Of a stretch of DNA of 64,000 nt, positions 48,180 through 56,502 are shown piece after piece. The stretch lies in contig NZ_JPXI01000029.1 in NCBI RefSeq assembly GCF_000740675.1, positions 248,001 to 312,000 of the forward strand. The letters run 5' to 3'. The translations under genes were made by a program, and so were the position numbers. The notes beneath the pieces were generated by a model. It made no database searches and was not told the DNA's origin. It saw nothing but the letters and a program-made list of their open reading frames with translations. The stretch is from Massilia sp. BSC265. Lineage in GTDB: Bacteria; Pseudomonadota; Gammaproteobacteria; Burkholderiales; Burkholderiaceae_D. How positions within the stretch are numbered: the first letter of the stretch is position 1; each line of letters begins with the position of its first letter.

Positions 48180-48659
48180 CTACTCGTAGCGCTTGTAGAC
48201 GCTGGTTTTGCCGCCATCCTTTACCAGCAGCACCTCGTAGGGGTCCTTGCGCGATCCCTCCATGCCGGGCGAGCCCATGGGCATGCCGGGCACGGCCAGG
48301 CCGCGTGCTGTCGGCTTCTCGGCGAGCAGGCGCTTGATGTCGCTGGCCGGGACGTGGCCTTCGACGGCATAGCCGCCGACGCGACCGGTGTGGCAGGAGC
48401 CGTATTCGGCCGGGATGCCGAACTTCTCGCGGTAGTCGGACGGGTTGGCGACATTCTGCGCCTTGACCTGGAAGCCGTTCGCTTCGAGGTGCTTGATCCA
48501 CTCCTTGCAGCAACCGCAATATTCGGTCTTGTACACCTCGATCACGGGCTTGGCCACCGGCTGCGCGGCGCTGGCCACGAGCGGCAGGGAGAGGAGGGTA
48601 GCGGCGCCGGCTTGGCGCAGCTTGCCCAGAAAATGCGGAAGGAAACGCAAGAGGAACAT
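48180..48659 (-). CDS. DUF411 family metal-binding protein, exported
   Basis: This 159-residue protein has a signal-like hydrophobic segment (about 15-32). A DUF411 core follows: VYKTEYCGCCKEWIKHLEANGF, CHTGRVGGYAVEGHVPASDIKRLL and GLAVPGMPMGSPGME. The CGCC, Cys-His and Met-rich motifs suggest copper binding in the periplasm, as proposed for this family. Its upstream neighbour on the other strand is the LexA-controlled integrase; there is no obvious copper operon. Confidence 0.9.
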   Translation of the reverse strand: MFLLRFLPHFLGKLRQAGAATLLSLPLVASAAQPVAKPVIEVYKTEYCGCCKEWIKHLEANGFQVKAQNVANPSDYREKFGIPAEYGSCHTGRVGGYAVEGHVPASDIKRLLAEKPTARGLAVPGMPMGSPGMEGSRKDPYEVLLVKDGGKTSVYKRYE

Positions 48660-48711
48660 GGTGACTCCGGGAGCGGTGGGAACAAACCCGCATTATGCCC
48701 CAGTCGAACAC

Positions 48712-48740
48712 TTGGTGCCCCGGCCGGCCGATGTTATACT
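48712..48740 (+). promoter_or_regulatory. Sigma-70 promoter of the integrase gene
   Basis: TTGGTG (48712-48717) and TATACT (48735-48740) are separated by the ideal 17 nt. The -10 element overlaps the left half of a LexA box, and the start codon is about 40 nt further on. Confidence 0.7.
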
Positions 48741-48756
48741 GTACATAAACACAGTA
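48737..48756 (+). promoter_or_regulatory. LexA (SOS) box over the integrase promoter
   Basis: TACTGTACATAAACACAGTA contains CTGT-N8-ACAG, the LexA operator of beta- and gammaproteobacteria, extended by TA on both sides. It covers the end of the -10 element and the transcription start region, where bound LexA would block RNA polymerase. Confidence 0.78.
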
Positions 48757-48780
48757 GCGCTGCTGTCCCACCCCTTCTCC

Positions 48781-49941
48781 ATGCCCAACTTCCTCCCGAT
48801 CGACCTCGACCCGTTGCCAAGTGACTCGCCCCTGCGGCTGGCGGCCAGCGCACGCGGCGCCGTGTTCCGCGGCGTCGGGGACGAGCCGGTGACCGATGCG
48901 CGCAGCGATGCCGAACTGGCGCGCGAATACATCGGCCAGGGTGAACTGAGCCCGAAATCCGTCGCCAATACCCAGAAGGAGCTGTACCGCTTCCTCACCT
49001 GGTGCCGTGAAGAGGCCCGCAAGACCTTCCAGCAGCTGACGGTGGCCGACCTGAACGCCTACAAGGAATTCATCCGCAACCCGCCGCCCGAATGGATTTC
49101 CACCACCAAGTGGCCGCGCAATGACCCGCGCTACCGGCCGTTCTCGGGCCCGTTGTCCGATGCCAGCCGGCGCCAGGCGATGATCGCCGTGAAGGGCCTG
49201 CTTGGCTATGCGGAGCAGACCGGCTACCTGCGGCGCAATCCTGCCCGGCTGGTGCGCAACGTGCGCGCCGCCCATGGCAGCCGCATCACCCGCTACCTGA
49301 CGCCGCAGGCAATCGCGCATGCGCTCGACGCCGTCGCCTCCCGGGCAGCCGACACGCCGGCAAGTATCCGCCAGCGCGAACGTGACCGCTTCCTGCTGGT
49401 GGCCTTTGCCCAGACCGGGGCACGCCTGAACGAGATCGTCGGTGCCCACATGGGCGCCATCTACAGCGAAGGCGACGGTCGCTGGTGGCTGGACGTGATG
49501 GGGAAGGGCGCCAAGCCGCGCCGCCTGCCGGTGCCGCCGGCGATGCTGGCCGCCTACCGCGACTACCGCCAGGCCTTCGGCCTGCTGCCGCAAGCCAGCC
49601 GCGCCGACCGCACGCCGCTGGTGCTGTCCAGCCGCAGCAAGGAGGCGGTGCGCATCACCGACGAAGCGGCATCGGAAGCACTGAAGGCCGTGTTCCTGGC
49701 GGCAGCCGAGCGCGCCGGCGCGCAGGGCGACGCCGACAGCGCGGGCGCGCTGCGCCAGGCCTCGACACATTGGCTGCGCCACAGCATGCTGACCAACCAC
49801 GCCAACAACGGCGTGCAGCTCAAGACGCTGCAGGACACGGCCGGTCACGCCAACATCGCGACCACGGCCGCCTACCTGCACAAGCGCGACCACGAGCGTC
49901 ACGACGAAATCGTCGGGTCGGGCGTCAAGCTAGTGCCCTGA
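48781..49941 (+). CDS. Tyrosine recombinase (site-specific integrase), SOS-controlled
   Basis: The 386-residue protein has an N-terminal SAM-like core-binding domain (about 55-150: NTQKELYRFLTWCREEARKTF). The catalytic domain has Arg in TGARLNEIVGA (about 222), Lys in MGKGAKPRRLPVP, HWLRHSM (His and Arg, about 335) and HANIATTAAYLHK (His, then Tyr). All catalytic residues look intact. It is not next to phage structural genes or a tRNA gene. It resembles stand-alone integrases of Burkholderiales whose target is unknown. Induction by DNA damage is predicted from the LexA box 25 bp upstream of the ATG. Confidence 0.88.
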   Translation: MPNFLPIDLDPLPSDSPLRLAASARGAVFRGVGDEPVTDARSDAELAREYIGQGELSPKSVANTQKELYRFLTWCREEARKTFQQLTVADLNAYKEFIRNPPPEWISTTKWPRNDPRYRPFSGPLSDASRRQAMIAVKGLLGYAEQTGYLRRNPARLVRNVRAAHGSRITRYLTPQAIAHALDAVASRAADTPASIRQRERDRFLLVAFAQTGARLNEIVGAHMGAIYSEGDGRWWLDVMGKGAKPRRLPVPPAMLAAYRDYRQAFGLLPQASRADRTPLVLSSRSKEAVRITDEAASEALKAVFLAAAERAGAQGDADSAGALRQASTHWLRHSMLTNHANNGVQLKTLQDTAGHANIATTAAYLHKRDHERHDEIVGSGVKLVP

Positions 49942-49967
49942 ACGACGGCCCGCAGGGAAGGGCAGGC

Positions 49968-50246
49968 CTAGATCGGCAGTTCCGACTCGCCGCCCGCGGA
50001 GCTGCCGAAATCCTGCAGGTCGTCGAGCGACAGTCGGCGCTCGTTCAGGGCGGCGACGATTGCCTCGAGCTGTTCGGGGTCCGGATTCAGATAGACGATC
50101 CGCTGCTCCAGCTCCTGGTCCCAGTACTTCGTGTACGGCACGTCAGTCTCCGCCATCACCTTGGCGTCGAAGCTCCCATCCATCATCTCGCCGACCAGCG
50201 TGACCCTGGCCGTATCCGGCGTCGTATTCTTCACGGTAATGCCCAT
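49968..50246 (-). CDS. Small hypothetical protein
   Basis: The protein has about 92 residues starting MGITVKNTTPDTARVTLVGEMMDG. The start at 50246 fits the AAAGGA five to six nt upstream better than the Met two codons earlier. It contains a beta-rich N-terminal half and an acidic helix with LDDLQDFGSSAGGESELPI. I recognise no family. It is convergent to the integrase gene, 27 bp away. Confidence 0.65.
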   Translation of the reverse strand: MGITVKNTTPDTARVTLVGEMMDGSFDAKVMAETDVPYTKYWDQELEQRIVYLNPDPEQLEAIVAALNERRLSLDDLQDFGSSAGGESELPI

Positions 50247-50605
50247 GCTCATCCTTTCGAGCGATCAGTTCGCATAATGCATTCTTACCTACGCGAGGGA
50301 AGGGCGCAAACGGCCCGCAGCCAGCCGTGCGCGGGGTCGGCGACGGCACGCGGCCCCATCATCCGTGGCGCGGTCGTACGGCGGGCGAGGGCAGTGCGTG
50401 CGGACGTGTGTCGACGGGGGCGCCCGATCCTGATTGGCGTAGCCGTCGTGACCCGAGTCCCGCGATGGCAAACCGGCAGGTGCGCGCTCTATTTCGGGAG
50501 TTCGCCGGGGCGTCTGGAGGCAGCAGCGGCGCAGCGTCGGCGTCCGAATCTACCAGCACGTACATGCTACATGAGACGCGTAAATAGCATCCGGCTTCTG
50601 AATCC

Positions 50606-50636
50606 AACTCGACATTAGCATATATAATGTCGAGTT
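50606..50636 (+). promoter_or_regulatory. Perfect 12-bp inverted repeat containing a TATAAT
   Basis: AACTCGACATTA (50606-50617) and TAATGTCGAGTT (50625-50636) are perfect inverted copies around a 7-nt spacer. TATAAT at 50623-50628 lies at the edge of the spacer, so this is probably an operator overlapping the promoter of the mini-ORF/PP2C unit. It is not followed by a T-run, so a terminator is less likely. The rest of 50247-50605 shows no gene. Confidence 0.6.
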
Positions 50637-50661
50637 CGGGCTAGACCGAGGAAGCAGTATC

Positions 50662-50706
50662 ATGTTGCCTGTTCAACTCGCCAAACACGGCTTCCGCAAA
50701 AAATAA
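50662..50706 (+). CDS. 14-codon mini-ORF preceding the PP2C gene
   Basis: ATG at 50662 with GAGGAAG 8 nt upstream opens a frame encoding MLPVQLAKHGFRKK and a TAA stop at 50704-50706. The next start codon follows 2 nt later. The PP2C gene has no ribosome site of its own, since the mini-ORF codons AAA AAA TAA fill that place. Ribosomes ending the mini-ORF would restart there. The peptide is basic at its end. Whether the peptide has a function or only couples translation is unknown. Confidence 0.5.
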   Translation: MLPVQLAKHGFRKK

Positions 50707-50708
50707 CT

Positions 50709-51590
50709 ATGCAGATCGACCTCGTTTCATCCGGCGCGACGGCGCAGCGCAACGAAGACTGGGCCGGGCATTTCAGCACATCCGGCCAGGCCGACCTCGT
50801 GATCATCGACGGCGCTACCTCGGTCGCCGACCGTGACTACATCGACCCGGTGCAGGGTGACGTGGGCTGGTTCGTTACGCGGTTCGCGGCCGCGCTCGGC
50901 ACTGCGATCGACAAGGGCCTGGCGCAGGACGCGGCCATCGATGCCGCCGTCGACGCGGCGTACGCGGAATTTTGCGAGCGTAGCGCTGGACGGGACGTGC
51001 CCCTGTATGCATGGCCGGTTGCGGCGCTGAGCTGGGTACGGGCGCGCGCCACGGGGTGCGGTTACCGGCTGGAACTGTACTGCCTCGGCGACTGCAAGGT
51101 CCTGATGCAAACTTCCAATGGCGCGATCGTTGACCTCGATCCCTTCGTCAATCCACAGGAAGCCGTCGTGCGCGCCGAAGTCGCCAGGCTCCAGGCCGAA
51201 GGCATCAGCGATCCGGCGGCGCGGCTGGAGCGTCTCATGCCGATGCTGCGTGCACGGCGTGAATTCCAGAACACCGCCGCCGCCACCAATTCCCTCTGCC
51301 TGCGGCCGCCCGACGGGTTCGGCGCCCGTACGACGGCGGTCGATGCACCAGCCGATGCCACCATCCTCGCCATGACCGACGGATTCTACCGCCTGGTCGA
51401 CACCTACGGCTTGCACACGCCACAGAGCCTGTTCGCTCTGTGCAGCGACCATGGCCTGCCGGCGGCAATCGCGCAGCTGCGCGCCTACGAGGCGACGGCG
51501 CGCGCAAGCGCGTCGGGCTCGGTGAAGCAGGCCGACGACGCCTCTGCCATCCTGTGGCATGCCGGGACCATCCGGCCTTGCACCGGGTGA
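50709..51590 (+). CDS. PP2C-like protein serine/threonine phosphatase
   Basis: The 293-residue protein keeps the metal-binding motifs of PP2C enzymes in divergent form: RNEDW near residue 13, an early Asp in LVIIDGAT (about 32), a late MTDGFYRLVD (about 222) and QADDASAIL (about 276). No kinase or regulator is fused or adjacent. It lies downstream of a 12-bp palindrome and a coupled 14-codon ORF. It may reverse a serine/threonine phosphorylation or act in a signalling switch; the target is unknown. The family has many divergent bacterial members without an assigned role. Confidence 0.8.
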   Translation: MQIDLVSSGATAQRNEDWAGHFSTSGQADLVIIDGATSVADRDYIDPVQGDVGWFVTRFAAALGTAIDKGLAQDAAIDAAVDAAYAEFCERSAGRDVPLYAWPVAALSWVRARATGCGYRLELYCLGDCKVLMQTSNGAIVDLDPFVNPQEAVVRAEVARLQAEGISDPAARLERLMPMLRARREFQNTAAATNSLCLRPPDGFGARTTAVDAPADATILAMTDGFYRLVDTYGLHTPQSLFALCSDHGLPAAIAQLRAYEATARASASGSVKQADDASAILWHAGTIRPCTG

Positions 51591-51980
51591 CGCCATCCAG
51601 GACTGGCGGAGATACACGGGCACCGTCGCTCTACCAAAAGGTAGAGCAAGCGAACTGTTTATGAGCAGATAGTTGTAACGGTACAACAATTGCTTTTTTT
51701 AGTAGCCCGAGAGTCATTAAGCAACAATGCAGGATTTCCGGCCAACAGTACCGCATGCGTCGGCATCTCCTGCATATTTACGAAACCCGGGGTGCGGCAT
51801 GCCATCCATACGTTCAGCTCAGAATTTCTATTCTGCTAGCGATTATCTCCCATCGAAGTATTTACTAAATAGAATCGTTGAATCCTCTTTCCTCCAAGCG
51901 AAACAGCGATGTTGCGTAAGGTCGGCGGAGGTTTCGTCTGCACCCCCTCGGCAGCAGAGTCAAACCATAGGAGATAGTTC
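51591..51980 (+). other. Long untranslated leader/promoter region of the TonB receptor gene
   Basis: These 390 bases contain no supported gene. GTTGTA-ACGG-TACAAC (51672-51687) is a perfect 6-bp inverted repeat that may be an operator. A T-run follows at about 51692. The last 20 bases hold CATAGGAGATAGTTC, giving the receptor gene a good ribosome site. Base composition is AT-richer than the coding regions. Confidence 0.45.
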
Positions 51981-54900
51981 ATGGCAGTAAAAACAAAACT
52001 GGCGCGTGCACTTGCCCTCGCATTCGGAGCGACGGCACTGACGCTAGGCATGAGTTCGACTGTACTGGCGCAATCGAATACCACGGGTAACGTCTACGGT
52101 GCGGTGGAAAGCCCTGCCGGCACGACCGTCGTCGTCGAAAACCTGGATACCAAGCTGCGCCGTACCGCCACCGTGGACAGCAACGGCCGCTTCCTGGCCA
52201 CCTCGCTGCCGCCGGGCCGCTATGCGGTGCAGTTGGTGCGCAACGGCAGCGTAGTCCAGACCCGCGAAGTCGAGGTGCTGGTGGGCCAGGGCGCGGAAGC
52301 CCTGTTCACGACCCAGCAAGTGCAGGTCGTCGGCCGCCGCCAGTCGATCGACGTGACCAATACCAATAACGGCGCCATCTTTACTGCCGCCCAGCTGCAG
52401 AACCTGCCGATTGCGCGCAACGTCGAATCGATCATCCTGATCGCCCCGAACACGACCCAGGGCGACAGCCGCTACCCGAACGGCGCCAACAGCTTCGGTG
52501 GCGGCGCGGTGTCGGAAAACGCGTACTACGTCAACGGCTTCCCGGTCACCAACCCGCTGACCCAGCTGGGCTACATGGAACTGCCGTACGGAGCGATCGG
52601 CCAGGCACAGATCCTGACCGGCGGCTTCGGCGCGGAATTCGGCCGCTCGGTCGGCGGCGTCGCCAACATCACGACCAAGAGCGGCACGAACCGCTGGGAA
52701 GTGGGCGGCATCGTGCAATGGGATCCGAAGAAGCTGCAGGCCAGCCAGGAAGACATCTACTACCCGGTCCTTGGCGCGAGCAACACGGCTGCCACGGACG
52801 GCACCCTGTACCGCCGCCGCTCGGTCAATGAGACCGATCGCAAGCTGGTGGGCGTGAACGTCGGCGGCCCGCTGATCCAGGATAAGCTGTTCTTCTTCGG
52901 TTCGCTGGAACAGCTGCGTACCGATTTCTCGGGCACCAACGCCGTCAACGGCCTGCGCACCAATACCTCGGCAGGCATCCGTGGCTGGGAAGAGTCGGAA
53001 ACCGACACCACCCGCTACCTGGTCAAGCTCGACTGGAACATCAACGACAACCACCGCCTCGAGTACACCGGCTTCGGCGATACGTCGAAGAAGGACAAGT
53101 ACCTGTCCGGCTACAACTACGCCACCGGTGCACGCAACGGCACCATCGGTGCGAGCGAACACTACAAGAACTTCTCGGGCGAGACCCCGGTCGGCGGCAT
53201 CGTCAACATCGCCAAGTACACCGGCAACATCACCGAGAACCTGACGGTGCTGGCCCTGTACGGCAAATCGACGACCAAGCACGAGAATACCTACGGTACC
53301 TATCCGGGCGTGAACCCGAACGTGTACCAGGTATCCTCCACGCCGGCTGCGCGCGTTCCAGGCCTGTCGTATCCGAACCCGAACCCGATCAGCGGCAACG
53401 TGCCGGTGACCGGCGGCCGCGACACGGTCGAATCGGCCCGCCTGGACCTGGAATACAAGCTGGGCAACCATACGATCCGCGCCGGTATCGACGAGAACCG
53501 CCTGAGCTCCGAGGATGCAGGCGTGTATCGCGCCGGCGGCGGCCTCTGGACCTATTCGCGCAGCTCGCAATCGCCTACTACCCCGATTGCGCTGCAAAAC
53601 GTGGTCGTGGCACCGGCCAGCGGGGGAGGTTACGGCCTCCAGGGCTACTACGTGACCGAGACCAAGTTCACCTCGATTACCGACGCCTATTCGGACCAGT
53701 CGGCGCAGTACATCGAAGACCGCTGGCAGGTCACCAAGGACCTGCTGCTGACTATCGGCGTGCGTAACGAGCAGTTCGAGAACCGCAACGGCGACAAGCA
53801 GAAGTTCATGGACATCAAGGACCAGATCGCGCCGCGTTTCGCCGCATCCTGGGACGTGAACGGCGATTCCTCGTTCAAGGTGTTCGGTACCGCCGGCCGC
53901 TACTTCGTGCAGGTGCCGACCAACATCTCGGTGCGCGGCGCGTCGCGTTCCCTGTTCACCACCCAGTCCTTCACCTATACCGGTGTCGATCCGGTCACCG
54001 GCGCCCCGCAGGGCCTGGTGCCGCTGGTGCCGGCGCCGTTCTCGACCAACAACGAGTACTTCCAGTTCAAGCATCCGCAGTCCGTCGCCGCGACCAACCT
54101 GCGTCCGACCTACCAGGACGAGATCACGCTCGGCTTCGAACGCGCACTCTCGCGTGACATGACCTTCGGCGCCCGCGCAACCTACCGTACCCTGCGTTCG
54201 ACCATCGACGACATGTGCGACGACCGCCCATTCAAGGCCTGGCTGGCGCGTAATCCGAGCGTCAACACCAGCAAGTGGACCGGTTTCGGCTGCGCCGCGT
54301 TCAATCCGGGCGAGGACAATACCTTCCTGGTCGACTTCGCCAACACCGGCAGCAACCTGACGGAAGTCAAGCTGAGCAAGGCCGACCTGGGCTTCGACGA
54401 CGCCAAGCGTACGTACAAGGCCATCGACCTGTTCCTCGAGCATCCGTTCCGCAATGGCTGGTACGGCCGCGTGAACTACACCTGGTCGAAGAACGAGGGC
54501 AATACCGAAGGCCAGACCCAGTCGGACATCGGCCAGCTTGACGTGTCGCACACCATCAGCTGGGACAAGCCCGAGCTGATGCGCGGCAAGTACGGCCCGC
54601 TGCCGAACGACCGCCGGCATCAGCTGAAGGCTTTCGGTTTCTATCAGGTCACGCCTGAATGGATGGTCGGCGGCAACCTGCTGGCGCAGTCGGGCCGTCC
54701 GAAGAACTGCCTGGGTGCCGACCCGACCGTGCCGGCCGCCCACAGCTACGGTTCGTACTACGCAACGTGCTTCGGCCGTCCGGCGCCGCGCGGCTCCGAA
54801 GGCCGCCTGCCGTGGACCACGCGCCTGGACCTGAACGTGGCCTACATGCCGTCGTTCCTGCCGGGCCTGTCGGCGAAGGTCGACGTGTTCAACGTTGCGA

Positions 54901-55040
54901 ACCGCCAGACCGTGCAATCGGTATCGGAATTGCTGAACAGCGGCTCGACCCAGACCCTGCTGGACAGCTACGGCCGTGTCCTGTCGACCCAGACGCCGCG
55001 CTATGCGCGCTTCACGGTCGAGTACAACCACAAGTTCTAA
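51981..55040 (+). CDS. TonB-dependent receptor, Oar-like with N-terminal carboxypeptidase-regulatory domain
   Basis: The 1019-residue protein has a signal peptide (cleavage near VLAQS, residue 31). A CarboxypepD_reg-like domain (about 35-105: GNVYGAVESPAGTTVVVENLD) is followed by a plug (NLPIARNVESIILIAPNT..., GGGAVSENAYYVNGF, GAEFGRSVGGVANITTKSGTN) and a beta barrel ending in VEYNHKF with a terminal Phe. This layout is the Oar type, often linked to uptake of large substrates or outer-membrane vesicles. A TonB box is not evident. It is monocistronic, with a strong terminator at 55064. Confidence 0.92.
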   Translation: MAVKTKLARALALAFGATALTLGMSSTVLAQSNTTGNVYGAVESPAGTTVVVENLDTKLRRTATVDSNGRFLATSLPPGRYAVQLVRNGSVVQTREVEVLVGQGAEALFTTQQVQVVGRRQSIDVTNTNNGAIFTAAQLQNLPIARNVESIILIAPNTTQGDSRYPNGANSFGGGAVSENAYYVNGFPVTNPLTQLGYMELPYGAIGQAQILTGGFGAEFGRSVGGVANITTKSGTNRWEVGGIVQWDPKKLQASQEDIYYPVLGASNTAATDGTLYRRRSVNETDRKLVGVNVGGPLIQDKLFFFGSLEQLRTDFSGTNAVNGLRTNTSAGIRGWEESETDTTRYLVKLDWNINDNHRLEYTGFGDTSKKDKYLSGYNYATGARNGTIGASEHYKNFSGETPVGGIVNIAKYTGNITENLTVLALYGKSTTKHENTYGTYPGVNPNVYQVSSTPAARVPGLSYPNPNPISGNVPVTGGRDTVESARLDLEYKLGNHTIRAGIDENRLSSEDAGVYRAGGGLWTYSRSSQSPTTPIALQNVVVAPASGGGYGLQGYYVTETKFTSITDAYSDQSAQYIEDRWQVTKDLLLTIGVRNEQFENRNGDKQKFMDIKDQIAPRFAASWDVNGDSSFKVFGTAGRYFVQVPTNISVRGASRSLFTTQSFTYTGVDPVTGAPQGLVPLVPAPFSTNNEYFQFKHPQSVAATNLRPTYQDEITLGFERALSRDMTFGARATYRTLRSTIDDMCDDRPFKAWLARNPSVNTSKWTGFGCAAFNPGEDNTFLVDFANTGSNLTEVKLSKADLGFDDAKRTYKAIDLFLEHPFRNGWYGRVNYTWSKNEGNTEGQTQSDIGQLDVSHTISWDKPELMRGKYGPLPNDRRHQLKAFGFYQVTPEWMVGGNLLAQSGRPKNCLGADPTVPAAHSYGSYYATCFGRPAPRGSEGRLPWTTRLDLNVAYMPSFLPGLSAKVDVFNVANRQTVQSVSELLNSGSTQTLLDSYGRVLSTQTPRYARFTVEYNHKF

Positions 55041-55063
55041 GCTTCAGGGTGCTTGTGTGACGG

Positions 55064-55093
55064 AAGCCGCGGATGCAAGTCCGCGGCTTTTTT
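55064..55093 (+). terminator. Intrinsic terminator of the TonB receptor gene
   Basis: AAGCCGCGGA (55064-55073) pairs with TCCGCGGCTT (55080-55089), followed by Ts. Confidence 0.9.
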
Positions 55094-55228
55094 CTTGCCG
55101 GTGCAGGCCGGGGAGGAGCTGGATAACGCAAGACCGACCCGCGGATACAGGTTGTATTTGACATAATATAGATTATGCGTACTCTGCGCGCTATTCCGAG
55201 CGCCCGCTTCGGCGCGAAGGAACTCCAG

Positions 55229-55273
55229 CTGCCCGTACAGAAAGACGCACACCTGGCCTTTAGGGAAGAACAT
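55229..55273 (-). pseudogene. IS66-family tnpB, 5-prime fragment
   Basis: MFFPKGQVCVFLYGQ matches the start of IS66 TnpB (MFFPEGxVxVxLYG...). Homology ends after about 15 codons although the frame stays open to 55037. The ATG overlaps the TAA of the tnpA remnant (TAATG), the standard IS66 arrangement. Only this stub remains. Confidence 0.6.
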
Positions 55274-55539
55274 TAGCGTCTCGTGATCGTCAAAGCGACC
55301 CCACCGTCAAGATCGATCCGGACGCCGATTCCGCCAGCAGGTGTTGGCACTGAGGCCGGTCCATCTGCCGTTGCCGAAGCCCCGACTACATCCCTGATAG
55401 CGCCCAGGTCGATGAATGCCGTCGGCTGCGCGAGAGCGGCTGCATGCCCGCTGGCAGCGGCCAGTTTTACTCGCCAAATGTGGAAGCTCGCTGTCGACAC
55501 CGATTCATCGTGGCAGAAGGCAGCGATGGTCCTGCCGCT
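55273..55539 (-). pseudogene. IS66-family tnpA remnant
   Basis: The frame reads IAAFCHDESVSTASFHIWRVKLA, resembling the AAFCRExGxSxxSFYxWRRKL helix-turn-helix of IS66 TnpA, and ends in FIDLGA...GGIGVRIDLDGGVALTITRR, the family C-terminus. An upstream in-frame stop (TAA at 55540-55542) removes the N-terminus. No transposase (tnpC) gene or terminal repeats were found, so this is a decayed end of an IS66 element. Confidence 0.6.
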
Positions 55540-55763
55540 TTACGCCTGCCGTTGTCAGCGGTTACGCCAGATGGCCTCCTTCCATGTGTGAGATTCCAGC
55601 TTGTCCATGCGCGGCTCCGTCGTGTTGAACTCGGAACGGATTGTGCTGGCTTGAGAAATCGAAAGATACAACGCCGCTCAGGAACCGCATACGTTAGTAA
55701 TGCTTGGCAGGTCGAGACAGGGTGCCTCGTTCGTCAGCAGGACCAAGTTTGATGTACTACTGC

Positions 55764-55976
55764 GAAGGACGGCTCTTGGTCGGAAGCAGCTTGTTGTGAT
55801 GGTCCGAGAGTTTGTCGGCTCGGCAACATGTTATGCTGGCTCGACCGTCTGCTATCGGCCAGAAGCGGACATTCATCGCTCGAGTTGAATGTTGCCTATC
55901 GTGATAGTCCGTGACTTTTGCAGGCGAGCACGCTGCTATGCTAGGTCGAGCGGCTGGATTCGACAAAAGCGGATCT
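55764..55976 (+). repeat. Island repeat family, copies A and B
   Basis: Copy A (about 55764-55873) and copy B (about 55906-55976) each contain a GTCCG(T/A)GA segment, then TTATGCTGG / CTATGCTAG followed by TCGA, and end in CCAGAAGCGGAC or ACAAAAGCGGAT. Related copies lie at 56381, 56811, 56941 and 61948. The stretch 55540-55763 shows nothing recognisable. Boundaries are approximate because the copies are diverged. Confidence 0.55.
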
Positions 55977-56110
55977 TCGTACAGTTCACCGCCCCTAGAA
56001 TGTCGGCCTACACACAATCAGTCCTGTGGAGTGAGCGCGCGCGAATGAGGTTTCGCCTTGGCTAGAAGGCCAACAGGATTGGCTCATTTACTTTTCGTTG
56101 GAGATGACAC

Positions 56111-56374
56111 ATGGGAATTGCAGGAACACCGGCCATTCTTGTCGGGTGGGGCATGCTTGCCATTGCTTTCTGCGTGTTTGTATTCGCCTGGCGGCGGCGT
56201 TGGAAAATGGTGCTTTGGTACGATGTCATCGGCACGATCTTAATGATGCTAGCTGGTATGCATTTTAACGTGATGGACCGCATCGTCGTAAGCGTTGGCC
56301 TCGGCATGACCGCAATATTCAGCCTTATGGAATTTAAGCGTATACATCCAAAGAGGAACCGCTACGAATTGTAA
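56111..56374 (+). CDS. Small membrane protein in the island
   Basis: This 87-residue protein has three hydrophobic segments (about 6-26, 31-50 and 56-72) and a basic C-terminus (FKRIHPKRNRYEL). GGAG lies 7 nt before the ATG. I recognise no family. It lies between repeat copies B and C, an arrangement that resembles a gene cassette. AT content is higher than in core genes. Confidence 0.65.
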   Translation: MGIAGTPAILVGWGMLAIAFCVFVFAWRRRWKMVLWYDVIGTILMMLAGMHFNVMDRIVVSVGLGMTAIFSLMEFKRIHPKRNRYEL

Positions 56375-56380
56375 ATGTAG

Positions 56381-56488
56381 GGGTGGTCCGCTTTGGGTCG
56401 GTTCCTGCCCTTCGTGACAGTCTGCGATTTTTCCGCCTTCCTAAGTGCTATGCTGAGTTCAACGGTCGGCTTCGGCCAAGAGCGGACT
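56381..56488 (+). repeat. Island repeat family, copy C
   Basis: It begins GGTGGTCCGCTTTGGGTCGG and contains GCTATGCTGAGTTCAACGG, ending in CTTCGGCCAAGAGCGGACT. It starts 7 bp after the stop codon of the small membrane protein gene and ends 15 bp before the next gene, so it fills the whole intergenic space. Confidence 0.6.
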
Positions 56489-56502
56489 GATGAAAGGCGT
56501 GC

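Noticed and set aside
48781..49941. Prophage or genomic island linked to the integrase
   Set aside because: Neighbours are DUF411, small hypothetical and PP2C genes of core-like composition; there are no phage structural genes, no tRNA and no visible attachment repeats at this gene.
52044..55031. 995-codon open frame antisense to the TonB receptor gene
   Set aside because: It is the exact reverse of a gene with clear plug and barrel motifs; high GC at third codon positions keeps the opposite frame open. The translation has no recognisable domain.
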